64,000 bases of DNA from Symsagittifera roscoffensis (taxonomy: Eukaryota; Xenacoelomorpha; Acoela; Convolutidae): the NCBI RefSeq assembly GCF_963678635.1, contig NC_087066.1, forward strand, positions 6,663,954 through 6,727,953, read 5' to 3'. The translations under genes were made by a program, and so were the position numbers. Each line of letters starts with the position of its first letter. Within the stretch, counting starts at the first letter, position 1. Under the pieces are notes generated by a model, which searched no databases, was not told the origin of the DNA, and saw only the letters and a program-made list of their open reading frames with translations. Below are positions 33,596 through 44,326 of this stretch, in pieces.

Positions 33596-35667
33596 GGAAT
33601 AATTTACAGTACCCTTTGCGCTTTGATAGGACGAAACATTTCGCGCCTTTTAATTATCACAAAAATGATTTGTAGTGGTTGTAGTAGTCTAACTACCAAT
33701 TCCACATAACTTGAACACAAATGGTCTTAGGTGGAATTGCTTTTTATATCGAGCTGTGTACAAATTTATTTCAAGTCGTATAAAAACTGCACAGAGGTAT
33801 CTGATTAAAAAATTGAATTTTGTCGGAACCTGGACGGGAGAAAAATCACCCGAGCAATAATAGTTCGTCTCTTCTGTCGAAGTTTAGGTAAGCAATCATT
33901 TGATCTCAACCGAAAAAAATTCGGTTAAGTTCTTGTTTAAATAAGATCTTATTTAAATTCTTACACCTAGAACTTTGAAACTTTTCTAATAAAAAAAATC
34001 CAAAATGGAATTTTTCAGAATCTTAGGAACTTTTCAACGAAATCAAAGAATGAGATTGAGCAAGACCTAGACTGGTCTAAGGTTTTGGTCTGATTTGGAA
34101 GTGCAATTATTTCTGCGTCTTCAAATTCAGAAAAAAATTCTGCATAAAACTAATTCGAATTAGCCAATGTGTAGTGATTTTGGGAAAACACGACAAGAAA
34201 TGCAAGTTTAGGGTCAAAAACTGTTTAAATGGTCTTTTAAATATGAAACAATCTGATTAAGGAAAAATACTGGACAGTAAAAAAATACATTTGTAAACAC
34301 TTTTTATGCAGGTGTTGCATATAGTAGACATAGATGAGGACGAAATTACTGAATGCAGAAATCTTATGTTCGGAAATAACGGTAATTATTTGAAAAAAGG
34401 GTCACTTCTCAGCTTCCAAATTTGTACTTCTCAATTAGTTTGCCTCAGACCAAACTGAAATAATTTCTGCACATGATTAAATAGCTGCTCACGCGTCAAT
34501 AGCGCGAAACAAATCCAAAATTAATAATCCTAATTGGCTTTTTCAAACCTCCATGCAGAAAATGAAGACAAGAAAAAAAACAAGCATGAATTGAGCTTAA
34601 GACATCCCGGTCAAGTATACCCCCTCGACTGTCTCACACGTATCCCCACCATTCTTACTTCACTCACTTACAACCACCTGTCCCTCAACAAGATTTGGGG
34701 ATGAGGGTGTGGGTTGGGGATGATTTAGTTGATGGGAATGAGAGGTTAGGTGTCGGGAAAATTGCTAGAAGGGGTAAGTATGGAGGGGATTAGTATATGA
34801 TTGTTCAATTTGGATGCTAAAAATGTCAAACGTGTCAGAGACATTAGTTTTCAAATGGGATATAATCAACTGAAATGGACGTTTAATTGGTTATTAAAAC
34901 TTTTAAAAGTAATAAAACATAATGGATTATAACTGATCACATGGTAATTATAAGCGTTTATAATGACAACAGTTTTAAATATGCAAATCGACTATAATCT
35001 ATAATGCTCAACGTGACATCTGTGCGAGTATTTTGTTTCCTTTTTTGAAATTAGTCGCCCTGATTTCTTGCGCTAATTTTGCGATTTCCATGAGAACAGA
35101 ACAATTTACTAAAATTGAATTTTACTGTCAGTTAAAATTGCGTTCGTTCAGTTATCAGAGTTCCAATAAGAATTTAGTAGGCCACTTTTTTCGTTGGTTT
35201 TTTTTTTACTTTGAGGTAGTCCTCAGAAATGTATCACTTTAGCCTGAAATTCAACTGAAACGATTTCTTGGAATTTGTCATTTGACCACATCTCAAGTTT
35301 TTTTGTCTGATTTTATTGAAGCTCTAAAGACCAGTTTTCTTGTTCACGATTAAATCAAAACTCAAAAAATCTCGCTTTAAAATAGATTAGTCTTTTTAGG
35401 TGCTTTATATATTTGTTTCACACTGCTCGACCAATCTTTGACTATACACTCTGCCATAATCAAGATCATGAATGAGCAAAATCATAATAAATTCAAAACA
35501 AAATAGCTTAGCTAATTTATTTGAATCAGTAATAGGAATTAGTGTTTCTTTAATTGTTCCGACTTTTGATACAAAAGTAACGGATTATTTGTGCTCCGGG
35601 TGGGTTTTTTTTTCTTCAGACAAATTTCGACTTTTTAATTAGCCATTTTTAACGGAACTTTTTTATA
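33596..35667. other. AT-rich stretch, no recognised gene
   Basis: Apart from the G-quadruplex motif at 34,697 and C-rich sequence just before it, I see nothing identifiable. A 69-codon frame at 35,033-35,242 has no support. Confidence 0.4.
34697..34719 (+). other. G-quadruplex motif
   Basis: Four G runs, GGGG, GGG, GGG and GGGG, are separated by 4, 3 and 2 bases, fitting the canonical G3+N1-7 pattern. The 100 bp upstream are C-rich (34,616-34,683), an asymmetry that stands out in this AT-rich region. Confidence 0.6.
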
Positions 35668-36085
35668 TCATTCGAAAAGTATTGCTGTCCTGAGCTCAAA
35701 ATTAAAAAGATATTTCACCTGTGATCTTTTTTCGTAAAGACACGGGGGTGAAGATTGATATTTTGACCAATTTGGGACAATTAACAGGCGATATATTTCG
35801 CGCTACTAACGCGTAAGCGGAGAGTTAATCCGTGTTAGAAATTGTTCCAAATTGGTTGAAAATAGCTTATTTGCCATAATTGTTTTGTTACAAGGAGCGA
35901 GATCTACCCTTTTGTACTTTATATGCTGTGTGGGGGGATGATTTTATTAAAAAATTGCAACTATTAGGAATTTTTTTTCACTTTGTTTCAATAATTTTTC
36001 CATATTATTACTGCTCCATAGACCTTAAGAGGCAGTCGGAACATTCAGGGCCTCGCCCTGATACGAGCAGTCTTGTTTTGATATA
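35668..36085 (+). repeat. Dispersed repeat H, copy 2
   Basis: Second member of the family at 33,165-33,595. Its terminal hairpin is perfect: TCAGGGC (36,045-36,051), loop CTC, GCCCTGA (36,055-36,061). Confidence 0.7.
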
Positions 36086-36715
36086 AAGATGTTTTAACTT
36101 CGCTATTAGATTTTTCAACCAGCAGTAGTATATAGTGCATCAGTATATAGTGCATTAGGATCGGGGTGGGTTGTCATACATGTATGACAATTAGGTATAG
36201 ATCATAATGGTCACTATGTATTATCTGACGACCAATGGTCACCATTGAAAAATCCAAATAGTCACCACGTGTTTTTTATAACTAATAGTCCTGATGTAAA
36301 GTTTCGATATTTTATTGAGTATTCCCACTGAAGTTGTGTTTACATGTTTGGTGTTGGAAAGGATTTGCTAAAACTTCGTTCCAATAATAACTGATATGTT
36401 TCACTGCGCTTTTTCCAGTTTGCTCAATTCTTCATAACACTTTGATTCAATTTAAATTGAGGTACAAATAGATACAAAAATATGCTGAAAACTCTTTCGT
36501 TTAATTGAAAATGATTATATCCACAATTACCTGAGTTCCAAAACTGGAACAAAATCTCGCACTTAAATACGCAAAAAACACGGAATAGCGGTAGGTAAAA
36601 TTTTATTTACACAAAAATCACTTATCAAATTACTGATTTTTTTTACTGTACGAAAATTATTATGGTTTTTTTTGTTTTAATCTATTCGTCGTTTTCTTGA
36701 CCGTGGTTCAACTGC
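36086..36715. other. AT-rich flank of the polymerase array
   Basis: No gene seen. It contains short repeated words such as agtatatagtgcat (twice, 36,125-36,150) and ggtcac/accatgg-like pieces near 36,208-36,265. Confidence 0.4.
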
Positions 36716-37401
36716 TTAATAAACGAAAAGTGAATCGTTGAAAAATGACGACTCGTCATCGTCGGAAGTTTTCGCCTCCAGATCGGCGATATCACCGCTA
36801 TCTATGTCACTGTCGTTGGTTTCTGCTGCCCGAATCAGACCAGGGTCTGGAATTTGCCAACTGCTGTTGACCTCGTCCATCAATTGTCGAAGCGAACGAT
36901 GTGGTTGTGTATTTTCAACAGCAAAACTATCCTCAGAGTAGACATCATCAGTTTCCGGATGGTCCCAATCAACGTTTTGAGTGTTGGCGAATTCTTCAGA
37001 CAACCCATCTAGGAAATCGTCACAATCCCACGACACTGGCTGTTGACCATCTTCAAAAAATGGAATCCAGTTTTCCGAATCGTCATCATCAGTTGGGTCC
37101 GAATTTGCAGCGGCGGCGTTGTCATCGCTATCATCAATGCCAATCGCAGTTTGACCCACGATGATTTTGTGACCGTATGGAAGAGTCCGCTGGCCATCAT
37201 CGAGTATGTAGCGTTTATCATCAAACGCTGATAACGATGTTTTTGTCGAAGCCACAGTTTGCACATTGAGTGACTCGGATGCGATTCGACTGTTTTCAGT
37301 TTTAAATAACGAGCCAGAGGTCAAGGTGTCTCGATATCGCTGATGAGTCAACATTTTCTGAGCAGCTTTTGATACACCTTTGGCTGACAGTTTTTTGCAG
37401 T
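36716..37401 (-). pseudogene. Unit 1: polymerase C-terminal exon with acidic tail
   Basis: The minus-strand exon begins after a TTTAG acceptor at 37,402 and reads CKKLSAKGVSKAAQKMLTHQ, then LSAFDDKRYILDDGQRTLPY and GHKI, which matches the conserved C-terminus of protein-primed-type polymerases (the LSA..DDKR..L.DG...L.YGH pattern). It then runs on as a strongly acidic tail (DDSDDNAAAANSDPTDDDDS, EDSFAVENTQPHRS, ETNDSDIDSGDIADLEA) to a stop at 36,716. This is the longest intact frame of the array, 212 codons from the internal ATG. After ENTQ its tail differs completely from that of units 2-4. Confidence 0.7.
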
Positions 37402-37589
37402 CTAAACATATAATTAAATGATTACTTACGCATTTAACGATGATATTTAATGTGTGGTGAAAAAAGGAATCTTTTTTTTGTGGCTGCTACATCAACTTGA
37501 AGTCCAGGTGCAATAAAAGATGACCTGAAGGTCAAGTGTGACCTTAAAAATCAGTCATCATTAAAAACTTTCCAAAAATCAAAAATCGG

Positions 37590-37890
37590 TGATCACAAAA
37601 AAATTTTCGCCGACAAAAAAATTGTTTTTCCAAAAAAAAATCTCCGTCCAAAAAAATTTTTTTTTTAAAAACAAAGTAATTTTTTGCGGACCGAAAAAAT
37701 TTTTTTTTCAATAAAAAAATTTTTTCTCCGCCCAAAAAAGTTTTTTTTACAGAAAAAGTTTGCCGCCAAAATAAATTTTTTTTTCACAAAAAAAAATCTC
37801 CGAACAAAAAAAAGTTTTTTTTTCAAACAAAGCAAAGTTTTCACCGACCGAACAAAATTCTGCCAAAATAAAAAAACTTTCAAAAATTTT
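37590..37890. repeat. Unit 1 A/T-run low-complexity tract with CCG cores
   Basis: Alternating A and T homopolymers are punctuated every 30-45 bp by GC-rich cores (CCGAC, CCGTCC, GCGGACCG, CCGCCC, GCCGCC, CCGAAC, CCGACCG). This is a degenerate minisatellite. It occupies the place of the missing polymerase core and may derive from an intron. Confidence 0.75.
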
Positions 37891-37904
37891 TTTTTCTTTT
37901 ATAA

Positions 37905-38823
37905 GCACCCGTAAAGCAAAGTTCGAAGCAATTATGATCGTGGTGATTATTAATGTTTATCAAGTTCTGGGATTCTCGATTTCAAAAAGGCAAGTCAATA
38001 AAAGATGATCGACGGATTGGAGAAAATTTTGTAAGTTTAACTTGAATTACCTGTTGCAAAACCCAACCGCTTCCATAAGATGCAAAAGTCTTCAAAACTG
38101 CTTGCATTTTTTCTACCATTTCAAAAAACTCGCCATCTTCTAAACCCAAGTTCATCACTGGTTTCATGTCGGAGTTTGCATAAATGTCAACCCGCTCGTC
38201 GGGTTCTATAGTACTAGAATCGATTATTGCTCTGGGTTTGACAAAACCCAAATTGGCACTGGATTGAATTTTCTAGGTCCTTCTGCAACACGCTCCATTA
38301 TGAGTTTTTGATTTTGATCTTTTTCGTCTTGCATAAATTGCAAAAGATCAATCGACTGATTTTCATCCGTTGGTTGGTTCCCGCCGATCACGTATGTCTC
38401 AAGAACACCAAAAAAGCAGACTCACTTTTTTGAAGGCCTGTGCCGTTGATTTCGTCTCCATCAGCAGCATGCACATCAATCAGAGCAGCATCCACAGCGG
38501 CACTTGTTATAGCTAAGTCAGCAGAGGCAGCTCTCATAACAGGTATACCACGTGTTGTTAGTAAATGAGTTGATGAGTTTTTTGGCAAACGAAAGTCCAA
38601 ATGACAAAAGTCACAAACACCTCCAATTGACCATGAGTCTCAAAAATATGATTTGTAAATTTGAAAGCATTTGAGCTGTGAATGAACACTCATTGCATCG
38701 ATAAACAATCAGACCCTTTTCAACAAAATGTTTGTCACGGTCATGGCGACTTCTATTGCTCTTGTTTGCATATGTTAGCGAACAAAAATTGCACTTGAAC
38801 ATTTTTTGAAATTTGTAAAGCAA
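37905..38823 (-). pseudogene. Unit 1: C2H2 fingers plus polymerase N-part, core deleted
   Basis: From 38,823 the frame reads FKCNFCSLTYANKSNRSRHD then KHF (finger 1) and YRCNECSFTAQMLSNLQ (finger 2), slips frame, and continues with DFRLPKNSSTHLLTTRG (finger 3) and an Ala/Asp-rich linker (AASADLAITSAAVDAAL). After another slip comes GFVKPRAIIDSSTIEPDERV, then FASYGSGWVLQQVIQVKL and RRSSFIDLPF, a hallmark of the N-part of these polymerases (the GSGW..., ...GSS(Y/F)I.LP pattern). It ends at NCFELCFTGAY, where the low-complexity tract starts. The fingers are well formed, suggesting DNA binding by the original protein. Confidence 0.68.
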
Positions 38824-39207
38824 CTGATTACTAAAAGAAGCAGAGACGAGTTATCTCAACATATAATCATGAACAACAAAAAGTAGAAAAACATAACTGT
38901 TCCTCTACCAATTGCAGACAAAACGGTTTGTATTTCGGGCGCGCAAAATGGACTTTGAAATTGAACTAACTTTTCCGCCAAAATTCAATTTATATTCAAA
39001 TTTCCCGCATTAATGTACCTGCTGAAATACTATTGGTTGGCATAGCTTGATTAACGTGAATGTTTTAAGCAATCTTACTAAAGACAATCAATTTCAATGA
39101 AAAATGACTAGCTCAGAGTTACGCGATATAGGAAATTGTTTCAAAAACGTCTTAATAGTCTTGAGTTTCACATTTCAAAATGTACGTCAAGAAGTACGGA
39201 ATACTTT

Positions 39208-39690
39208 GAAATTTCAAATCCAGACATAGCATGTCTTAATTAATGTACTGAGCATGTGGTCTTACATGTAATGTCTGAACAAACTAGTGTAGTGACTTGT
39301 TTGAACACCGATTGAAAATGTCAAAAAACTTATTCAATTACAGATAGATTCGTTAAGTCAATTAATTGTTGTTTGCTTTAGATGTTCAACTAGCTACCAT
39401 TTTTCCATTAGACACCTCCAATGTTCTTTACTTGTAGATTTCAAATCCAGAAATTTCAAATCCAGACATCATGTCTTAATTAATGTACTGAGCATGTGGT
39501 CTTACATGTAATGTCTGAACAAACTAGTGTAGTGACTTGTTTGAACACCGATTGAAAATGTCAAAAAACTTATTCAATTACAGATAGATCGTTAAGTCAA
39601 TTAATTGTTGTTTGCTTTAGATGTTCAACTAGCTACCATTTTTCCATTAGAAACCTCCAATGTTCTTTACTTGTAGACAAAAATAAATCT
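39208..39690. repeat. 240-bp tandem duplication unique to unit 1
   Basis: The stretch beginning aaatccagacatagcatgtc (39,216) recurs at 39,458 with a period of about 240 bp. Units 2-4 have only one copy, so the duplication happened after the units separated. Confidence 0.85.
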
Positions 39691-39699
39691 TGAAAAGGC

Positions 39700-39840
39700 T
39701 ATTTTTTTGTGGTTGAAGTCTTGGTCTCAGCAAAAGTGTTGCAGGCTCGTACAAGCAACAAGTCTTCCTTTTGGTACTGGAACACGTTTAACCGCACATC
39801 GTTGAGTGGTCGGAAGCCTATATTCGGAGCTTGTAACAAA
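39700..39840 (-). pseudogene. Unit 1: stray polymerase fragment with internal deletion
   Basis: On the minus strand this reads PLNDVRLNVFQYQKEDLLLV, matching LNDVRLNVFQYQKGDSLLMY at 52,860-52,940 of unit 4, but ~73 bp of unit 4 are missing between the two halves. It lies upstream of the zinc-finger start, out of gene order. The plus strand here has a 119-codon open frame (39,709-40,068), which I take to be a shadow. The same fragment recurs at 43,283, 46,864 and 54,660. Confidence 0.6.
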
Positions 39841-40221
39841 AAGTTAGAAAATTGGCATGGGATGAGGCTTTTTCAAAAAGTCAAGTCTGTATCACTTGAA
39901 TGGACGGTCTCTGAACATAGTCGTGCGACATATCAAAATGCTTCTCTCAACCAGTTTATCACTTTTGTACGGAAGCCTAAAGACAAAAGAAGTTCAAGTT
40001 TAGGAGATAAATTATCAGTTTTTTATCCGAGATTTGAAAATTTCAAGTTTTTTTTGTATTTTGATTAACGACTTGTCCAACAATCGCTTCTAAAGTGGTT
40101 CATTATGCTCTCCTTTTCCTAGCAACTTGACGAGTGAAGCATTGATAGGCAGAGAATTTTAATTTACTTTTGTTTATAAGTAAAAACACCAATTGAAAGC
40201 TATTAAATTTCAGTCTGAGTT

Positions 40222-40712
40222 TCAAATATAAATCTTTTTACACAATAAAACCAAAAGAAAATGAAGCAAACACAATCGCGGTTTCAAAGTTAAATAAGAT
40301 CTAAATACTCCTGAGTTTTTTTCTAGTGTTGTTAGCTTTCGCTTTTTCTTTGGTGCAAGGCATAAAGAAGGAGTCAAGTTTTCCATGTGATTACTCACTG
40401 TCGCCTCGGGGGTGTGCGTTGGAGTTGAATATTCTGGTTCATCAAGCCATGGTGACACTGTAGGAGAAGGATCAGCTTTCGGGGTAACTAAAAATGGCGA
40501 CTCACTCTGTTCCATTCCCCTTAAACGATCAAAAAATTCAATTCCTTCAAAGTATTGTAACTGGTTTTCACACATCGGAGTAACATCACAACCGTATTTA
40601 TACAAATTTTTTTTACTGGTTTTGATACAGTTGAATTATCAATCTGAAGAGCGAGAAGCTCGTCAGGATCCGTATAAATACCTGAATTTGAGAAGTAACT
40701 CAAATACTTCAT
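40222..40712 (-). pseudogene. Unit 1/2: Ser/Pro-rich tail segment with nuclear localisation motif
   Basis: The minus-strand frame from 40,712 reads MKYLSYFSNSGIYTDPDELL and SKPVKK, slips in an A run, and continues as YKYGCDVTPMCENQLQYFEG, RLRGMEQSESPFLVTPKA, SPWLDEPEYSTPTHTPEATV and LAPKKKRKLTTLEKNSG. PKKKRKL is a classic monopartite nuclear localisation signal; the region before it is rich in S, P, T, E and D. It follows the acidic polymerase tail, so it could be its continuation or a separate gene. The last residues overlap the unit boundary. Confidence 0.5.
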
Positions 40713-40741
40713 ATTCAGTTCTTCGTCTTCCTTTGAAAGTT

Positions 40742-41403
40742 TTAAAGAAAATTTACTGAAGAAATTGTAAATTTTTTTTTACATATAATGTGATTTATAC
40801 AAGTCCACTCATCAGAATTAAAAATTTTTTCTTTGTTAAATATTTCAACAGAATTACCGTAAACAGATTCATAACGATGTGATTGTGTTTTTTCAACAAC
40901 AAAATTATCCTCAGAGTAGTCATCATCAATTTCCGGATGGTCCCAATCAACGTTTTGAGTGTTGGCGAATTCTTCAGACACCCCATCTAGGAAATCGTCA
41001 CAATCCCACGACACTGGCTGTTGACCATCTTCAAAAAATGGAATCCAGTTTTCCAAATCGTCATCATCAGTTGGGCCCGAGTTCGCAGCGGCGGCGTTGT
41101 CATCGCTATCATCAATGCCAATCGCAGTTTGACCCACGATGATTTAGTGACCGTATGGAAGAGTCCGCTGGCCATCATCGAGTATGTAGCGTTTATCATC
41201 AAATGCTGATAACGATGTTTTTGTCGAAGCCACATTTTGCAGATTGATTGACTCGGATGCGATTCGACTGTTTTCAGTTTTGAATAACGAGCCAGAGGTC
41301 AAGGTGTCTCGATATCGCTGATGAGTCAACATTTTCTGAGCAGCTTTTGATACACTTTTGGCTGACAGTTTTCTGCAGTCTAAACATATAATTAAATGAT
41401 TAC
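40742..41403 (-). pseudogene. Unit 2: polymerase C-terminal exon, nonsense-split from acidic tail
   Basis: This is the same exon as at 36,716, but the codon after LPYGH is TAA instead of AAA, so the polymerase end (41,144-41,332) is cut from the acidic tail (GQTAIGIDDSDDNAAAANSG and so on, 40,742-41,137). The tail here ends with SHRYESVYGNSVEIFNKEKI and FNSDEWTCINHI, unlike unit 1. The same nonsense codon is present in unit 3 but not in 1 or 4. Confidence 0.65.
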
Positions 41404-41574
41404 TTACGCATTTAACGATGATATTTAATGTGTGGTGAAAAAATGATTCTTTTTTTTTTTGTGGCTGCTACATCAACTTGAAGTCCAGGTGCAACAAACG
41501 ATGACCTGAAGGTCAAGTGTGACCTTAAAAAACAGTAATCATTAAAAATTTTCCAAAAAATCGAAAATCGTTCA

Positions 41575-41710
41575 TCACAAAAAAAACTTAGCCGACAAGA
41601 AAAAATTGTTTTTCCAGAAAAAAAATCTCCGTCCAAACAATTTTTTTTTTTCAAAACAAAAAATTTTTTGCGGACCAAACAAAATTCTGCCATAATAAAA
41701 AAAACTTTCA
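41575..41710. repeat. Unit 2 shortened low-complexity tract
   Basis: This is a short version of the 37,590-37,890 tract, with CCGAC, CCGTCC and GCGGACC cores. It has lost the CCGCCC/GCCGCC middle part. Confidence 0.7.
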
Positions 41711-41723
41711 GTAAAACTTTTCT

Positions 41724-42650
41724 TTAATAAGCAGCCGTAAAGCAAAATTTGAAGCAATTATGATCGTGATGACTTCTCATGTTTATCAAGTTCTGGGTTT
41801 CTCGAATTCGAAAAGGCAAGTCAATAAAAGATGATCGACGGATTGGAGAAAAATTTGCAAGTTTAACTTGAATTACCTGTTGCAAAACCCAACCGCTTCC
41901 ATAAGATGCAAAAGTTTTCAAAACTGCTTGCATTTTTTCTACCATTTCAAAAAACTCGTCATCTTCTAAGCCCAAGCTCATCACTTGTTTCATGTCGGAG
42001 TTTGCATAAATGTCAATCCGCTCGTCGGGTTCTATAGTACTAGAATCGATTATTGCTCTGGGTTCGACAAAGCCCAAATTAGCTATGAACTGAGTTTTCT
42101 AGGTCCTTCTGCAACACGCTCCATTATGATTTTTTGAATTTGATCCTTTTCGTCTTGCATAAAATGCAAAAGATCAATCGACTGATTTTCATCCGTTGGT
42201 TGGTTCCCGCCAATCACGTATGTCTCAAGAGCACCAAAAAAGCAGAATCACTTTTTTGAAGGCGTGTGCCGTTGATTTCGTCTCCATCAGCAGCATGCAC
42301 ATCAACCAGAGCAGCATCCACAGCGGCACTTGTTATAGTTAAGTCAGCAGAGGCAGCTCTCATAACAGGTAGACCACGTGTTGTTAGTAAATGAGTTGAT
42401 AAATTTTTTGGCAAACGAAAGTCCAAATGACAAAAGTCACAAACACCTTCAATTGACCATGAATATGAAGAAGATGTTTTTGTAAATTTGAAAGCATTTG
42501 AGGTGTGAATGAACGCTCATTGCATCGATAAACAATCAGACCCTTTTTAACAAAATGTTTGTCACGCTCATGGCAACTTCTATTGCTCTTGTTTGCATAT
42601 GTTAGCGAACAAAAATTGCATTTGAACAATTTTTGTAATTTGTAAAGCAA
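41724..42650 (-). pseudogene. Unit 2: C2H2 fingers plus polymerase N-part, core deleted
   Basis: Fingers: FKCNFCSLTYANKSNRSCHE, then YRCNERSFTPQMLSNLQ, where the second Cys of finger 2 has become Arg (CNEC to CNER), so finger 2 is broken; finger 3 sits in the next frame (DFRLPKNLSTHLLTTRG). The N-part (41,724-42,077) keeps GSGWVLQQV and SFIDLPFRIRETQNLI and stops after FTAAY, the same breakpoint as in units 1 and 3. Confidence 0.65.
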
Positions 42651-43282
42651 TTGATTACTAGAAAGAAGCAGAGACGAGTGATCTCAACATATAATCATGT
42701 ACAACATAAAGTAGGAAAAAATAACTGTTTCTCTACCAATTGCAGACAAAACGGTTTGTATTTTGGGCGCGCAAAATTGAATTTGAACTAACTTTTCCGC
42801 CAAAATTCAATTTATATTCAAATTTCCCGCATTGATGTACCTGCTGAAATACTATTGGTTGGCATAGCTTGATTAACGTGAATGTTTTAAGCAATCTTAC
42901 TAAAGACAATCAATTTCAATTAAAAATGACTAGATCACAGTTACGCGATATAGGAAATTGTTTCAAAAACGTCTACATAGTCTTGAGTTTCACATTTCAA
43001 AATGTACGTCAAGAAGTACGGAATACTTTGAAATTTCAAATCCAGACATAGCATGTCTTAATTAATGTACTGAGCATGTGGTCTTACATGTAATGTCTGA
43101 ACAAACTAGTGTAGTGACTTGTTTGAACACCGATTGAAAATGTCAAAAAACTTATTCAATTACAGATAGATTCGTTAAGTCAATTAATTGTTGTTTGCTT
43201 TAGATGTTCAACTAGCTACCATTTTTCCATTAGAAACCTCCAATGTTCTTTACTTGTAGACAAAAATAAATCTTGAAAAGGC

Positions 43283-43425
43283 TATTTTTTTGTGGTTGAA
43301 GTCTTGGTCTCAGCAAAAGTGTTGCAGGCTCGTACAAGCAACAAGTCTTCCTTTTGGTACTGGAACACGTTTAACCGCACATCGTTGAGTGGTCGGAAGC
43401 CTATATTCGGAGCTTGTAACAAAAA
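43283..43425 (-). pseudogene. Unit 2: stray polymerase fragment
   Basis: This is the second copy of the fragment described at 39,700-39,840, with the same ~73-bp deletion. The complementary plus-strand frame (43,292-43,678) is regarded as a shadow. Confidence 0.55.
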
Positions 43426-43860
43426 GTTAGAAAATTGGCATGGGATGAGGCTTTTTCAAAAAGTCAAGTCTGTATCACTTGAATGGACGGTCTCTGAACA
43501 TAGTCGTGCGACATATCAAAATGCTTCTCTCAACCATTTTATCACTTTTGTACGGAAGCCTAAAGACAATAGAAGTTCAAGTTTAGGAGATAAATTATCA
43601 GTTTTTTATCCGAGATTTGAAAATTTCAAGTTTTTTTTTTGTATTTTGATTAACGACTTGTCCAACAACCGCTTCTAAAGTGGTTCATTATGCTCTCCTT
43701 TTCCTAGCAACTTGACGAGTGAAGCATTGATAGGCAGAGAATTTTAATTTACTTTTGTTTATAATTAAAAACACCAATTGAAAGCTCTTAAATTTCAGTC
43801 TGAGTTTCAAATATAAATCTTTTTACACAATAAAACCAAAAGAAAATGAAGCAAAAACAA

Positions 43861-44300
43861 TCACGGTTTTAAAGTTAAATAAGATCTAAATACTCCTGAG
43901 TTTTTTTCTAGTGTTGTTAGCTTTCGCTTTTTCTTTGGTGCAAGGCGTAAAGAAGGAGTCAAATTTTCCATGTGATTACTCACTGTCGCCTCGGGGGTGT
44001 GCGTTGGAGTTGAAGATTCTGGTTCATCAAGCCATGGTGACACTGTAGGAGAAGGCTCAGCTTTCGGGGTAACTAAAAATGGTGACTCACTCTGTTCCAT
44101 TCCCCTTAAACGATCAAAAAATTCAATTTCTTCAAAGTATTGTAACTGGTTTTCACACATCGGAGTAACATCACAACCGTATTTATACAAATTTTTTAAA
44201 CTGGTTTTGATAAAGTTGAATTATCAATCTGAAGAGCGAGAAGCTCGTCAGGATCCGTATAGTTACCTGAATTTGAGAAGTAACTCAAATACTTCATATT
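43861..44300 (-). pseudogene. Unit 2/3: Ser/Pro-rich tail segment with PKKKRKL
   Basis: Counterpart of 40,222-40,712. The 109-codon frame from 44,190 is intact through YKYGCDVTPMCENQLQYFEE, STPTHTPEATVSN and APKKKRKLTT. The nuclear localisation motif is unchanged between copies. Confidence 0.5.
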
Positions 44301-44326
44301 CAGTTCTTCGTCTTCCTTTGAAAGTT

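Noticed and set aside
36045-36061. Histone-type 3' stem-loop
   Set aside because: The loop is CTC with a 7-bp stem and lacks the conserved pyrimidine loop and flanks of histone mRNA ends; no histone gene nearby.
36738-37231. Several plus-strand frames opposite the acidic polymerase tail, repeated in each unit
   Set aside because: They lie antisense to Asp/Glu-rich coding sequence, whose complement tends to be open by composition.
37544-37914. Lys/Phe-rich frames in the A/T-run tract
   Set aside because: Low-complexity homopolymer translation on both strands, not conserved between units.
39709-40068. 119-codon plus-strand frame repeated at 43,292, 46,873 and 54,721
   Set aside because: Its first third is the exact complement of a minus-strand polymerase fragment (PLNDVRLNVFQYQK), and its later part is not conserved in frame; treated as a shadow.
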